The notes beneath the pieces are model-generated. The model was not told where the DNA came from. It saw only the letters and a list, made by a program, of their open reading frames with translations, and made no database searches. Both the position numbers and the translations under genes were made by a program. Below are positions 35,010-48,003 of a stretch of 64,000 bases of DNA, in pieces. Within the stretch, counting starts at the first letter, position 1; each line of letters begins with the position of its first letter. The stretch is from Jacaranda mimosifolia (lineage: Eukaryota > Streptophyta > Magnoliopsida > Lamiales > Bignoniaceae), in contig CM032118.1 of assembly GCA_018894105.1 (NCBI GenBank), forward strand, positions 36,498,690 to 36,562,689. Direction: 5' to 3'.

Positions 35010-36636
35010 CCTCAAGCATTTTATCTCCTTTCCTGTTTGCTTCTTGATCAAAGTTTTCCATTGCTTGAAGTTGGCAAACACCTCATCCTTATGCTTTAGC
35101 ATGTACACCCATTCTCTCCGTGAGAAGTCATCAATGAATGTCAGCATGTACCTAGCACCTCCCTTTGAAGGAACTTGAGAAGGCCTCCAAAGATCTAAGT
35201 GAATGTAATCCAAGATGCCCTTGGTCTTGTGAACTGTGGTGTCTAACTTCACCCTGTGTTGCTTGCCAAGCACACATTGCTCGCAAAAATCCAGCTCTCC
35301 AATCTTCTCTCCACAAAGCAAACCTCGTTTGCTCAGTTCTGATATCCCCATCTCACTCATATGCCCAAGCCGCATATGCCACAATCTCATAGTATCATTG
35401 ACTGATGAAGAAACTGCTACAGTACTAGAAACTATGCTGCCCTGCAATATGTAAAGGCCATTCCACTTGTCTCCCTTCAAGATAAGCAATGCACCTTTAG
35501 AAACCTGCAGAACTCCATCTCGAGCTCTGTACTCACAGCCATTCTTTTCTAGAGTACCCAATGAAATTAGATTTTTCTTTAGATTTGGAACATGACACAC
35601 ATCTGTTAGCATCTTTACTATGTCGTCGTGCATTCTAATACAAACTAAGTTAATTCCTACAACCCCGTATGAAGCATCGTTTCCCATAAGCACTTTACCA
35701 CCATCGTATTTCTAATAAGTGGTAAACAAATCTTCTCTGGGCACATGTGGTTGGAATAGCCACTATCCAAAATCCACTCCAAGCTTAGTAAACTCTCAGT
35801 AACGTCAAGAACAAGCCTACCGTTAGACTCATTCTCAACAATTCTTGCGACATCATCCCATTTTTTATCAAAAGTTTCACCTGCATTCTTCACATTTTCT
35901 CGTTTCGAACAATTTTGTTTCTAGTGCCCTTTTCCATCGTACCTAAAACACTTGTCATCTGTAACAGGCTTGGTTTGGGACTTCGATCAACCTCTATCCT
36001 TTCCCTTTCTCTCGATCTCCCCTTATCCACCAATCCCTCCACACTTTCACTATCGTTACTGCCTAGGACAAGTTTTCTCATTTCATTGGAATTTAATGAG
36101 GCCTTCACAACCTCCATTGAAATCGTATCTCTCCTATACAGTAAAGTAGTAACTAGGTGCTCAAAGGATTTTGGCAAAGAACACAAGAGAATTAATGCTT
36201 GATCTTCATCTTTAATTTTTATATATATACTAGCGAGATCCAGAATCACCTTATTGAAATAATCAATGTGTTGAGTAGTAGATGTATCGGTCTTCATTCT
36301 CAACGTGTATAATTGTTATTTCAAATACAGCTGATTTATTAGGGACTTCGTTATATAAAGACTCTCCAGCTTCGTCCACAATTCTACTGGCATATTTTTC
36401 GTGGTGACCTCTCTTAGTTCGTTATCTGCCAAGGATAACATCAGAGTACCATAAGCCTTCGCCTTGAACTCATCCTTCTCCTCGTCTGTCAGCGTCTCTA
36501 GCAAGAAATCTTTGTCATTTAATGTTCTCTGTAAACCTTATTGACATAGAAGGGCATGCATCTTCATCTTCTACAGTCTAAAGTCGTTCTTCCCATTGAA
36601 TTCCTCTACCTCGTACTTTATGGCTGACATTTGATC
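35010..36636 (-). pseudogene. Copia gag, protease and partial integrase, inactivated
   Basis: The gag begins at the minus-strand ATG near 36634 (MSAIKYEVEEFNGKNDF, then a stop in place of tryptophan). Further stops follow at 36505-36545 and near 36310. The gag body continues at 36303-35890, then protease (WILDSGYSNHMCPE, where the family has SGSS) and integrase (LWHMRLGHMSE, FIDDFSRREWVYM) down to the break. It has fewer inactivating changes than the element at 20823-24746. Confidence 0.88.
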
Positions 36637-36657
36637 TAACTGGCTCTGATACTAGTT

Positions 36658-37304
36658 TGTTGTAACCCAAGAAGATCTATTATGAAAACTATAAAATAAT
36701 AGTAAAGTAATTTAATGAAAACTGACAACAAGATTTAACGTGGTTCAGCGATCTGCCTAATCCACCGGACAAAAAAAGATCTTATTAATTTCAAATCAAA
36801 GTAATAAGTACAACTTGAGTCGCACAAATCTCACTAAAATACCTAACATCCTCGTTCTAAACTCTATCTCGAGAAAACTATCTCAAAAGCAGTTAGAATT
36901 ACTCGTGTATGGTCTGTCTCACTTTGTCCCGGAAGAAAGCAATGTATTTATACCAGCAAAACAAGTCCTTGGCCTATAGGCTTTGCGGCGTGCATGATTC
37001 ATGCCTCGACGTACATGTTACTGTCTTGTGCCGAGAAAACACGTAAAGTGCAAATAAAATCATCTTGTCGCGTGCCCTGGCGCAGACACCTTACGCCAAG
37101 GCGCACGTCGCTGGTGCAAATTGCCTAGTTTCCACCTATTACCGTGCTCGGGCATGCCTTAACTCGCACCCCGGCTCACAAAGTCCTGCCAACACGTGCT
37201 AGGGTGTTGTCCTTAGCCTATTTCGATCGCTTTGCTCCGTTTCACTCCATTTCTTCTGGTTCTCGTCAATTTAGCCTAAATTTCAAGGCAAAATCAGCAA
37301 TAGC
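36658..37304 (-). repeat. 5' LTR of truncated copia element
   Basis: About 647 bp. On the minus strand it starts TATTGCTGATTTTGCC and ends GGTTACAACA. It has the same GC-rich block (gcgtgccctggcgcagac) as the LTRs of the complete copia element. The outer edge joins the ~1.2-kb duplicated block. Confidence 0.87.
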
Positions 37305-39490
37305 ATTCAAGGCTGCCATTTATTTCCATATGCTTCCTCCTAAAGTGATGGAGTAACTTGTTCTATTAAGCCTATCCGCATATTTTGGACAAGTATACTG
37401 ACCTTTCATGATTGTAATCCTCTTCTTGTGGGTAGATGACATGCTTCAGATGGTGTTTCTAGTTAATACTTTTCTTCCATTTCTCATTGACATGGTTCTA
37501 TGGAATGGGGTAGTTATCTTTTGATGAGTGGTTTCCTTAGGATAGTGATTAGGCGGTAAAATAGGATTAACTGAGTATGGCCATTATCAGAACTAGGTAA
37601 ACGAGTATAGATAGAAGAAAAAGAAGAAGAACAAGAAGAACAGAGCTAAGAAAAGAAGGAATTGAGAATAATAGAGAGCAAGGCGTGAACAATAGAGAGA
37701 AAAAATAAATGAAAAAACTTGCATTAATCAGTCTTCAGATGACATATTGCGAATGGAAGAAAAAGGTTGTGCTTTTGTCTTCTTCTTTTTTTTATGTTTT
37801 TTCTATAAACATTATTGAAACAAGCAAAAATTATAATTATGTGATATTTAACTATATGGAATGTGCTAATTATTTGTTTTGTTATTGTACCGTGACCAAT
37901 GAAATAGGACGAAGGAAAAATGTATCATATTAAGAGTTTACATGTTGCAGAGTCTAAATTACAAATAATCAATTCAAATCAATAATTCACTCTAGGAGGA
38001 CATGTGAACAATATGGAATTCTTTCTTCTATCAAGCCATAGACACAACAATTGGACTTTTATAAAATGAAGCAACAACAATTTGATACGCGAATAGAAAC
38101 TTTTTGGGGAAGGGACTTAAGATTTACTTTCCTGGTCTCATTTTGATTTATTGACAATGTTGTAGTTTCCCCACTCCTGAAAGAAAACCACACAAAAAAT
38201 AAACAAACAAAAAAATGTAGCCTTAAAACCAAGAAACCATACCAAAAAAAAAAACAAACAAACAAACAAAAAATGTAAACGGCAAGAGAAAAAGGGAACC
38301 TTACAATATAAGAATAGAAACTAGAATCTGTTCTTTTTCTTCAGCTTTGATTCCTGTCCAATTGAGTCCCTTTTATGTTCGTCACTTTCTTTTATTAGCC
38401 TACTACGAAAGCTTGAAGACTTTCCCCCTTCATAAGGGCATTGGCCTGTCTTTAGATGATTTTTCCAATCATTCTTTGTTTCAAACATAGCACCATAATG
38501 GCATTCAGGGTCGCCATCTATTTTTGGGTGCTTCTTTCTAAATTGATAGAGTAACTTGTTCTGTCAAGCTTATCCCCACATTTTGGACAGGTAAACTAAT
38601 CCTTCATGATTATAACCTTTTTATTGCAGGTAGATGACATGCTCCGGATGGTGTTTCCAGTGAATATTTTTCTTTCATTTCTAGCTGACATGATTATGTG
38701 GAACAGGAGTAATTCTCTTTCAACGAGTGGTCGCCTTGGGATGGTGATCAATGTGGGAAAATAGAAAAACTGAGTGAGGCCATTATTAGAGCTAAGTGAA
38801 TGTATGTGAATGAAAGAAGAAGAAGAGTTGAGGTAAGGAAACAGGAAATTGAGAAGAACATAGAGCAAGGCGTGAAGAATGAAGGAAAAAAATAAATGAG
38901 GAAATAAATGAGAAAATTGCATTAATTAGTCTACATATGATATATTGCAAATGGAAGAAGAAGGTTGTGCTTTTGTCTCCATTTTTTATGTTTTTTCGGT
39001 AAATATTATCGAAACAAGTGAATATTATAATTATGTGATATTTGTCTACATGGAATTTGCTAATTATTTGTTTTGTTATTGTACAATTACCAACAAAATA
39101 GGACAAAGGAAAAATGTAGTATGTCGAGAGTTTACGTGTAGCAGAGTATAAATTAAAGATAATCAATTCAAATCAATAATTCACTCTTGGATGATAGGTG
39201 AACAATATGCAATTTTTTCTTATATTAAATTAGAGACACAACAGTTAGACTTTTATAAAATGAAGCAACAACAATTTTGGGAGGGACTTAAGATTTACTT
39301 TACTGGTCTCATTTTGATTTATTATCAATGTTATAGCTTCCCCACTCATAAAACCAAGAAACTACACAAAACAACAAACAAACAAAAAAATGTAGCCTCA
39401 AAACCAAACCCCCCCCCCCCCCCCAAACAAACAAAAAAAATGTAAGTAGCAAGAGAAAAAGGGAACCTCACAATATAAGAATAGAACTAG
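37305..39490. repeat. Direct duplication of a ~1.2-kb block
   Basis: The block at about 37305-38320 is repeated at about 38497-39490 with an offset near 1.2 kb. Shared landmarks are gagtaacttgttctrtcaag, gtagatgacatgctycrgatggtgttt, aatggaagaaaaaggttgtgcttttgtct, aattcactctwggakga and the final gcaagagaaaaagggaacc. The second block carries a poly-C tract (about 39410-39424). On the minus strand near 38560-38600 a short frame reads FTCPKCGDKLDRTSY, with a CxxC pair, which could be a shred of a zinc-binding protein, but no full domain is present. Not recognised otherwise. Confidence 0.75.
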
Positions 39491-39529
39491 AATCAGTAAA
39501 CTAGGAACTAAAAGGGAACCTCACAATGT

Positions 39530-39689
39530 AACTGGATTCAATACCCAAATCTCAGCCTAGATGTAGAGAATCGAGTACTCGATTTTTCTAGTTCCCGATT
39601 TTTTGGGTACCCAAATATACACATCTAATTGTGCATTTCCCAATCTAGCCGGGTCGGGTACTCAATACCAGGACCCAAATGCCCACCCC
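39530..39689. mobile_element. One-sided MITE remnant
   Basis: This stretch has words like tacccaaatatacacatc, gccgggtcgggtactcaatacc and ends in cccacccctaa, resembling one end of hAT-like MITEs that start TAGGGGTGGGCA. No opposite end or target duplication was found, so it may be a fragment. Confidence 0.35.
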
Positions 39690-40870
39690 TAATGTTAATG
39701 TTATGGCTTTGGTGCAAAAATTTGGGAAACCTAATTTATTTCTTACCATGACATGCAACTCATCGTGAAAGAAATTTAGGACAAATTATTGCCAATTAAG
39801 AAAGCACATGATAGGCTTGAATTAGTGGCCCATTTTTTTAAGACAAAACTTGAAGAATTGAAAGATGAAATTGTAAAAAAGAAGCTTTTTGGAGAAATCG
39901 CTTCGTATGTCTTTGTTGTTGGATATCAAAAGGATCGCCTTATACACATTGGTTAATAATGCTGAAAGATCACCACAAACTAACAACTCCAGACACACAC
40001 ACACATATATATATATATATGATAAAATCATAAGTGCTGAAACTCCTGGTGATTCACATCCAGTCTTATATTCATTAGTGATATCTCATATGATTTGCGG
40101 TCCTTGTGGAGATTCTAACCCAATGAATGTATGCATGAGAGAATAAAAATATAAGAACAAATTTTCAAAAACATTTTTTGTGAAATTACTACTCATGGAC
40201 AAAATTCATATGCTGCTTATAGAAGAAGAAATAATGGAAGGAAAACTATTATAAGAGGTGATCCCGTGGATAATAAATACATTCCTTATTACCCATGTTT
40301 ACTTATGAAATTTGATTGTTATATTAATGTCGAAGTATGTTCTAACATCAAGTTAGTGAAGTACATGTACAAATATATCTATAAAGGACATGATAAATTT
40401 TCATATAATATAATTGGCCCTGCAATTGTTGCAGCAATAGATAAAGTTAAGGAATTTCACAAAGGAATATAGATTTTTGCAATTGAGGTATATTGAAAAA
40501 CCTTTCGGTTTAAATTGACCAAATTATATCCACCTATGATTATTTCACCAGTGCATTTGCCAAATGGAAAGTATGTAACTTTGGGCAAAAAAGAACACTA
40601 GGTCATATTGTGTTAAATCCTTTTTTAAGTTGACCGATGCTAACACAATTCTTTTGGATGAATGCAAACAATTCGAATTTCAAACAATTGAATATTTTAT
40701 ATAAAGAACTTTTTGAATACTTTGTTTGGAAGCCAAGAGACCGAAGATGGAGGTTGCCAAAAAAAATTATTATTGGAAGATTAGTAGTTGTTGGACCAAT
40801 AGAAAGAGAACGTTACTTTTTAAAGGTCATGTGTATGAATGTGAAAGCACCACCCTCATATGAATCTCTT
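39690..40870 (+). pseudogene. Helitron Rep/helicase, segment 1 (Rep region)
   Basis: Decayed coding sequence of the Rep-helicase protein of plant Helitrons, which acts in rolling-circle transposition. Recognisable pieces in order are MALVQKFGKPNLFLTMTCN, KTKLEELKDEIVKKKLFGEI, the frame at 39889-40146 (IISAETPGDSHPVLYSLVISHMICGPCG), then YIPYYPCLLMKFDCYINVEV and YMYKYIYKGHDK at 40266-40472, and VGPIERERYFLKVMCMNVK near 40795. Multiple frameshifts and stops, and an AC/AT microsatellite near 39993-40020, interrupt it. The segment ends exactly at a 9-bp target duplication of the MuDR-like insertion, and the frame resumes at 46513. Confidence 0.88.
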
Positions 40871-43800
40871 TGGGTAAATTGCATTTTTGGCCCCACAACT
40901 TAGGTCATTTTGGATTTTGGTCCCATTCTTTTGCACTTTCTCATGTTGCATCCTCTAAGTCGATTTTTTTCTCAATATAAGGACTAAAAGAGGGTTCCAT
41001 CAAATACTTAGTGGTGTAAAGCAAGTGCCACTCATGTGGCTGTTTGGGTGACAAATTGGACAGAAATCTCGATGCCTCATCTCACACTTAACAAAAAACA
41101 CAGACACTTCTAAAGAAAAAGAAAGAAAACCCTTTCTCTAAAGAATCCTGACCCCCGGATTGTGCAATAAGACTTTTCGTGAAGAATCAAAGATTATAAT
41201 TCAAAGAAATTGAAGTTTGAAGTAAAGGATTAAGGAAATTGTGGCTTGGTTTGGAAATGGCGTTACGGGAGCCGAAATATAATGGTGACCCAATTCTGAA
41301 GTATGATATGTTGGTTAGATCCTTGTATTCTTTTTTTGGATTTATGTTATTATTTTTGTTATACTCTAGATTTTTGTACTTTTGAGATAAATTTCCATAG
41401 ATGTGTGTGCAGTATGTGGGGTCTAGGGTCTTTTGGTACTCCAGATGTTCTAGAGATTTGTGTTGCTAATGGCCCATGCTTTTATTTTTATGTTCTGTCA
41501 TTGTCCATACATGTTTTTTTTATTATGCTTGTGTATTATTATTTTTTGGATTCTGTTGGTCTCACATGATAGGGATGGGTGGTCCCCTAGTTTATTCAAA
41601 TTGTGGACCTTTATAGATAATAATTGTATAATATATTTCTATGTTTGACTTTTTTTGTTTGTTTTTCACGTGTAATGTTTCTTTATCAAATGCAATTGAC
41701 ATAGTAGCTTCTTTTGTCTGTCTCTTAATTTCAGATGATATTGCTCCTTTTGTCACTGTGAAGGTGCATCATGGTGGGCAGTTTAATAACATAATTGCTG
41801 AGTATTCTGGGGGAAGCATTAGTGTATTTGACTACGTGGATTTAAATAGGATAATTGTTGCTTATATGGATAAATTATGTGAAAAATTAGGATGTTGTGG
41901 TATGAAAATATATTATATGTTAGGTGAGCATAGGTTTAAGTTGTTATGTGCTAGGGAATGAGTTATTACAGTTGTGTCTAGATCACTACTTTGGCAGGCT
42001 ATTTGAAATTTATCTAGATACAACCAGGGTAGAAGATATTGGTACATAGGTTGGCTCATCAAAAAGGGCTAATGGCAATAATCTAAATGAGGATGAAGAA
42101 GATATTAGGGGTTATGACAGTAGCTCTTCTGAGTATAAAGAGTTTAGTGATACTGATTATGACATTAGGAGTGAAGAGGAGAATAAGGCAAAAGATGATG
42201 ACATGTATCATGAACATATAGATGAGGGTGCAGAGTGGGCTGGCGATAATGATAGGAAAAATGCAGTAGGCATAGAATAGTCTTCTAAGGGAGATGAGGC
42301 AAAGCAAATAGGGTCCAGTCGTGAAGACTTTGATAGTAACATAGCCTCTAATGGTGAAAATAGACCTAAATACCCTGTTTTCAGTTTTGTTGATACTTAT
42401 GATCCTAAATTTTAGCTTGGCATGATATTCTCAAACAAAAGTGAATTTAGAATAGTTGCCCACTTTCATGCAATTAAAACAAAGAAAAGTATTAAGATTG
42501 TCAAAAATGACAAAAGGATAATTTATGCTAAATGTGCAACTGAAGGGTGTTTATGGAGAATTCATGCTCTTAAGCTTGGGAATGAGTCCACGTTTCAAAT
42601 AAGAGAGTATTGCTCTAAACATAAATGTGCAATAACATTTAATGTTAAGAACATGAAGTCTTCTTGGCTGTCATCCAAGTATGTGAGCTCCTTTAGGTCT
42701 GACCCTAAAAGAAATGTGAAAGGCTTCACAAATGATGTCATAAAAGACATTAGGGTCCATGTGTCTAAACATCAAGCTTATAGGGCTAGGAGTATGGCAC
42801 TTAAATCAATTGAAGGTGGGGATCAATTGAAGGTGGGGCTGAAGAGAAGTATGCTTTATTGTGGGATTATGTTGAGGAACTGAGAAAGAGCAATCATGGT
42901 TCTACTGTTGTTCTTGCATTAGCTAAGAGTGATGGAAATGATGGTGCTATGAGATTTGCCAAACTTTAAGTATGTTTAGAAGTTTTGAAAATGGGGTTTT
43001 TATCTGGTTGTAGGCCACTAATAGGTATTGATGGCTATCATCTTAAGCGACCACATGGAGGAGTATTCTTGACTACAGTTGGGATTGATTCTAATAATAA
43101 TTCATTTCCAACAGCCTATGCAATTGTCAGTAAGGAGAACAAAGAAACATGGGAGTGGCTTTTATTGTTGTTAAGGGTAGATTTGAATATTATGAGGGAG
43201 TATGAGTTTACTTTTATGTCAGACAAGTAAAAAAGGCTACTTCCTGCTTTTGAAACTGTGTTGCCAACATGTATGAATAGGTTTTGTGTTAGACATTTAC
43301 ACGGTAACATGAAAAGGGCATGTTTCAGGGGGTTAGCTTACAAAAAAGCTCTTTGGAAAGCTGTCGTGGCTAGTATAGTGCCTGGTTTTGAAAAAAGAAC
43401 GAAAGAGATAGGAAAACTTGACAAAAATGCACTTGAGTGGTTTTGTGACAGGCACCCTACTGAATGGAGTAGGTCACATTTTAATACAATCCCTAAGTGT
43501 AACATACTTCTCAATAATATATGTGAATTATTCAATGCCAACATTCTAAGTGCAAGAAAAAAGCCTATTCCTATAATGCTAGAAGAAATTAGAGAGTTTT
43601 TTTATGACTAAACTGCAAGAGAATAGAGACAAGGCATGGCAAAGTCTGTCCTAAGATTAAAAATATATTAATGGATAAGAACATGGGGAAGGCTACAGAT
43701 TATATACCAATAAAATCCACTAACTTGCACTATGAGATTTCATATTATGATGGGCCTAAGCTCACTACTGATCGTGGGAAGCATACATGTTCTCGTAGAA

Positions 43801-46503
43801 AATGGGATTTAAGTGGAATTCTATGCAAGCATGCCACATCTGCCATCTTTAGCCAAATGAAAGACCCTGAGAATTATGTGGATAAGTTTTATTAGGTTGA
43901 GACATTTAGGAAGGTTTATGAGCATGCTATACTCCCTGTCAATGGTTCTGATTTGTGGAAGAAAACAAACATTCATCCTCCACTGCCACCAAATCTTGGG
44001 AGAAGTGCAGGTAAACTAGCTAGAGCAAGGAGATTAGAGCTTGATAAGCCTACCAAGAAGATAAAGAAGTGCATAAAGGGGAAAAAGAAAGCATCAGCAG
44101 TGAGAATGCAAAGATAACAATTGACCATCAAGTGTAGATTGTGTGGAAAAGTTGGCCAAAATAGGAAAGAATGCAAGAAGAAAAAAAATGCAAATACAAG
44201 TCAAGTGAGTTCATTAATTTCATTAAGTATATTACCTTAGTTAACTTTAATTTCATTAAATTGATTTTTCATGTATAGGTTCAAGAGAAAGCTGAAGCAC
44301 ATGTCCATGTCAATCAAGAAGCTGAAAGATATGTCCATGGCATTCAAGAGGGTGAAACACATGAAGATGTCTATAAACAAAATTATGACTATCAAGATGC
44401 TTGTACATTTCCTTCACCAGTAAGCATTACATTGTAATTTCATCTCTTTTATCATTTTAAACTAATTATATGTAATTTTTGCAGGTTTATGATGAGACAG
44501 CCATAAACAAGGAGGACATTACAAATATGCCATGTACATAAGCTACAAAAAGTTGTATGAAGCCTTCACTGCCACCACAGACTCAAGAATCGCAAACTTC
44601 CTTTAAGATTATAGTAAGTTTTCTTTGTGTTTTATTTATGTCCAATATGATTTTATACATGTATTTAACTTTATTATATGAACAAGTTAGAAAAAGGACA
44701 ATGCAGAAGCATACTCCTTTCAATCCACCAAAAAAGATGCATAGAGTTGACCATTCAACACTAATACCTTTACCAAATCCAAGTCTATACCCGGTGAGGA
44801 CAAAAAGCAAAACTACAATAGATTTAGAACTTGTTGAGGCTTCTACCAAACAACCACTAGTTCCAATAATGCCTATGACAATAAGGAGCAAGGTTGCAAT
44901 GGCTTCACACCTTATTGAGGCTCATACTAGACCACCAACAGCTCCAATAGCACCTTTGACAACAAGGAGCAAGGCTGCACTAGCTTTAAAGCAAGTTGAG
45001 GGACCAGCAACATCAAATGTAAGCATCAGCAGGCCTCCATCTGCTCCAGAAGTGACCATTAGGCCTCCAATTCCATTTTCTCGTGATCATCCAAGAGTAG
45101 CTGTAGAGACAATGACTGCTAAAGGCCAGGGCTACAAGGGATTACTGCAAGTATTTTCAAAATGAGGCCAAAGATATATTTCAATGGCCAATTCGAGTAC
45201 TGTTGTTAGAAAAAGGAAAGATGCTTGAAAAGAGTTTGATATATTGAAGCTGAGAACTACAGCGGTCCTTTTTTGTTAGCTTAACAGTTTGTTGTTTTGT
45301 TGAGAACAAGTTAATTTGGTATTTTGTTGGTTGTTGCATAAAAGTTGGTATTTTGCTATCTTAAGACAACTTATTTTACCATTATGGTATCAAGTGGTGT
45401 TAAGATAGCTCTTTTTGTTTCCATCTATATTAAGATTTTTTTATTTTTTGGCATCAATTTGTATCAATTTTTTTTCTTATGGAGTTAAATTGCTATTAAG
45501 ACAGCTTGTGATTTGGTTGTTTGCACTTTTTGTCAATTGCAATTTGTGGTTTGCAAAAATAGTGTATATAGGAAACACGCAAGTACATATACCAAATTCT
45601 ACCGGAAAAGCATAATACAAACTGCATATATTACATACCATAAAACTTGCCATACCAAACTAAACAACAAAAAGCATGCCATACCAAAGTACATAGCAAA
45701 AAGCATCCCACTCTATACACCATTCCAGACACAATACATTTAAAACATAAACACCAAAACCTTACCCAGCACCATTGACAACATAAAATTAAGTAGCCAA
45801 CCATCTTTTCCTCAACCAAATAAACTGAAAAACACCATCAACCAAGAAACAACTAAAATGTACAACAACAAAGTTTGTCTTCTTTGAAGTTTAGATAATT
45901 CTTTCTCCTTTTCATTCAATCTTCTAAGCAACCCAATAATCACTTTTCTTACTCTTGCACACGTTGGAGGATCTTCCCAAGCAAAAAAATTACACTCATT
46001 ACTGCCAGAAACACCCCCATGGAACCTCCTACCTAGATTTTCATTTGTTCATGATATCCTCAATAGAACTGCGCTGCCACAAAAACATGTAAGGGTGCCT
46101 TCAATAGTGCTGGACATTTTTCTTCCCTTTTCTACAAATCTACTACCACTTCCGCCAACCTGCTACAACTTGAAGACCAGAAACTTTTTCCACTATGCAG
46201 ATGAAGATTTCACATACTATATGGAACAAGGAGCAATTTTCTTTCTTACGTGAAGAATTCTTAATTTATAAATCTCAAGACCAGCAATTTTCCCTCATAC
46301 GTGAAGATTTTCCCTCCAAATTGTCACCCAAATAGCTAAATGAGTAGCACAGTCTTTGCACCATTAACTATTTGATGGAAATTTTGCTGAGTTCTTAAAC
46401 TGAGAAAAAAATCAACTTAGAGGATGCAATGTGAGAAAGTGCAAAAGAATGGGACCAAAATCCAAAACTGCCTAAGTTGTGGGACCAAGAATGCAAGTTA
46501 CTC
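40871..46503 (+). mobile_element. MuDR-type (MULE) transposon with long TIRs
   Basis: About 5.6 kb. The left ~200 bp (tgggtaaattgcatttttgg onward) match the complement of the right ~200 bp (gagtaacttgcattcttgg onward) base for base over long stretches. The 9-mer GAATCTCTT lies on both sides (40862-40870 and 46504-46512), the Mutator-type duplication. It carries a transposase gene (41257-45165) with stops. It is inserted in the Rep region of a Helitron pseudogene. Confidence 0.95.
41257..45165 (+). pseudogene. MuDR-like transposase
   Basis: A DDE transposase that cuts and reinserts its own element. A possible first exon starts at 41257 (MALREPKYNG). After an intron-like gap come an N-terminal domain (VTVKVHHGGQFNN, about 41750-41960), an acidic stretch (41990-42410), the DNA-binding region (42422-42880, including KCATEGCLWRIHA) and the DDE core with IGIDGYHLK (near 43030) and FMSDK (near 43225). 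A SWIM region follows near 43790-43840, then a knuckle near 44130 and a proline-rich tail to 45165 with imperfect repeats. In-frame stops replace expected residues in several places, for example after FMSDK. The SWIM motif reads CSRRKW where CxCRKW is expected, and the knuckle CRLCGKVGQNRKEC lacks its histidine. It is recently dead. Confidence 0.88.
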
Positions 46504-46512
46504 GAATCTCTT

Positions 46513-46900
46513 CTTTCAATTAACAATCAATTGTGTCCTACATTTTGCTCCATTGCACTACAAAAGTATTCATTCAGACTGATACATGTGATTACCAGTA
46601 TCTTGATGAAGCCAAGTATTATCAAATGTCATTAAACTTGATAAGGTTATTTGCAATCTTTTTGGTAAATTGTGCACCTTCAGACCCTAGGGTGTTATGG
46701 AATAAATTTTATAACTCACTATCAGAAGATTTTGTAAGGCAAGGAAAATACATAGATATAGAGATTTGTAAAAACACTTGGAACTCAACTGATGATTTCC
46801 TTCTTAGTATAAGTAAATCAATTCATAATTTTTCATTGTTGTCCAAAATTCTTATAAATTAACTGAAGATGAAAAGTTCAACAGAGGCTCGCTTATGAAT
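46513..46900 (+). pseudogene. Helitron helicase, segment 2
   Basis: This resumes the Helitron frame directly after the MULE duplication: TDTCDYQYLDEAKYYQMSLNL, LFAIFLVNCAPSDPRVLWNKFY and LSEDFVRQG (46533-46862), the part before the helicase Walker A motif. The frame then breaks at a second TIR element near 46901. The two insertions plus stops make the gene non-functional. Confidence 0.85.
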
Positions 46901-47329
46901 TTGGGAAAAAATAATTTAACCCCCTTATGAAATATGAGATAGGCGAAAAAGCCCCCTCTAAAAAAAAGGACTAAAAAACCACTAGTTATTTTAAAAATAC
47001 TGCAAAAAAGCACCTTCAGGCCATAAGTGAAGTGCACGAATGTTTTTATGCGAGTATTTAAGGTTTATTATATGTAAAATGAATATCATGCCCTTATTTA
47101 TATGAGCCGTTGAATTTTTTTTGTTTTTTGAAAAAATGAACGGTGCAAATGAAATAGCATTTAATATTTATAAAAGTTATGTAAAAAAATATTTATATAT
47201 TTATATACAGATAATTATATATAATATATAGTATAATATTTTTATCAATATTATATAACATATATAATAAATATTATATAATAGTATATATATTGTATAC
47301 ATATAATATAGATATATTCATATATACCC

Positions 47330-48000
47330 ATTTGGCTGTCATGGCAGCCAACTCAGCCGTTAGAAGGAGCTGGCGATTGGCCACTATCTCCATGCCCCTC
47401 CACTGCTACCTACACACATCAATTGCCCATGGCTGTTAGCACCACAAAATGAAAAAAAAAAAAAAAGAATAGATGGGGTCGTTGGCCGCCATAGCCAGAC
47501 GGTTGTAGCGGCTGTTGGTAAGACCTAGCCAGATTTACCCATTTTTTAGGATGCCAAGGCAGCCAGTCACATCTTTGAGGGATGGGGGTAGAGGTGGTTG
47601 GAAGTGGGGTTATATTTTACATATATATGTATATATATACATATATGTACATATACATATTTTTTTATATGTATATAATTTCATATATATATATACATTT
47701 TTTATATATAATTTCATATATCCACATATTTCAGGCTGCCATGGCAACAGTAAGGCTCTTTAGGGGGTGAGGGTGAGTCCGGGGTTATATTTTATATATG
47801 TATATATGATTTTATATATATATATAATTTCATATATATACATTTTTCAGACAACCATGATAGCCATAGGGTTCTTGGGGGGTTGGGGTAGTAGAGGGTA
47901 GAGTTATATTATATATATATGTGTGTGTGTGTGTATGTATGTATTTATATATAATTCTATATGTATATAATTTTATATATATGTATGTTATATATAATTA
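47330..48000 (+). repeat. Diverged tandem repeat with ggctgccatggc motif and (AT)n tracts
   Basis: Imperfect units start with a palindromic word close to GGCTGCCATGGC, near 47333, 47541, 47733 and 47847, with a further unit after the LTR insertion at 48769. Each goes on to a G-rich stretch (ggggtgagggtgag) and ggttatattttatat. Open frames in it (47515-47763) are not genes. Confidence 0.6.
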
Positions 48001-48003
48001 ATA

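Larger units (their letters stand above)
35010..37304 (-). mobile_element. Truncated Ty1/copia element, same family as 20106-25394
   Basis: On the minus strand: 5' LTR (37304-36658), primer site (TAGTATCAGAGCC, 36641-36653 complement), gag, protease and the first part of integrase. It stops abruptly at about 35010 inside the integrase core, at LRT where the other copy continues LRTDNGLEYC, and runs into gypsy gag sequence on the same strand. No RT, RNase H or 3' LTR remains. Confidence 0.9.
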
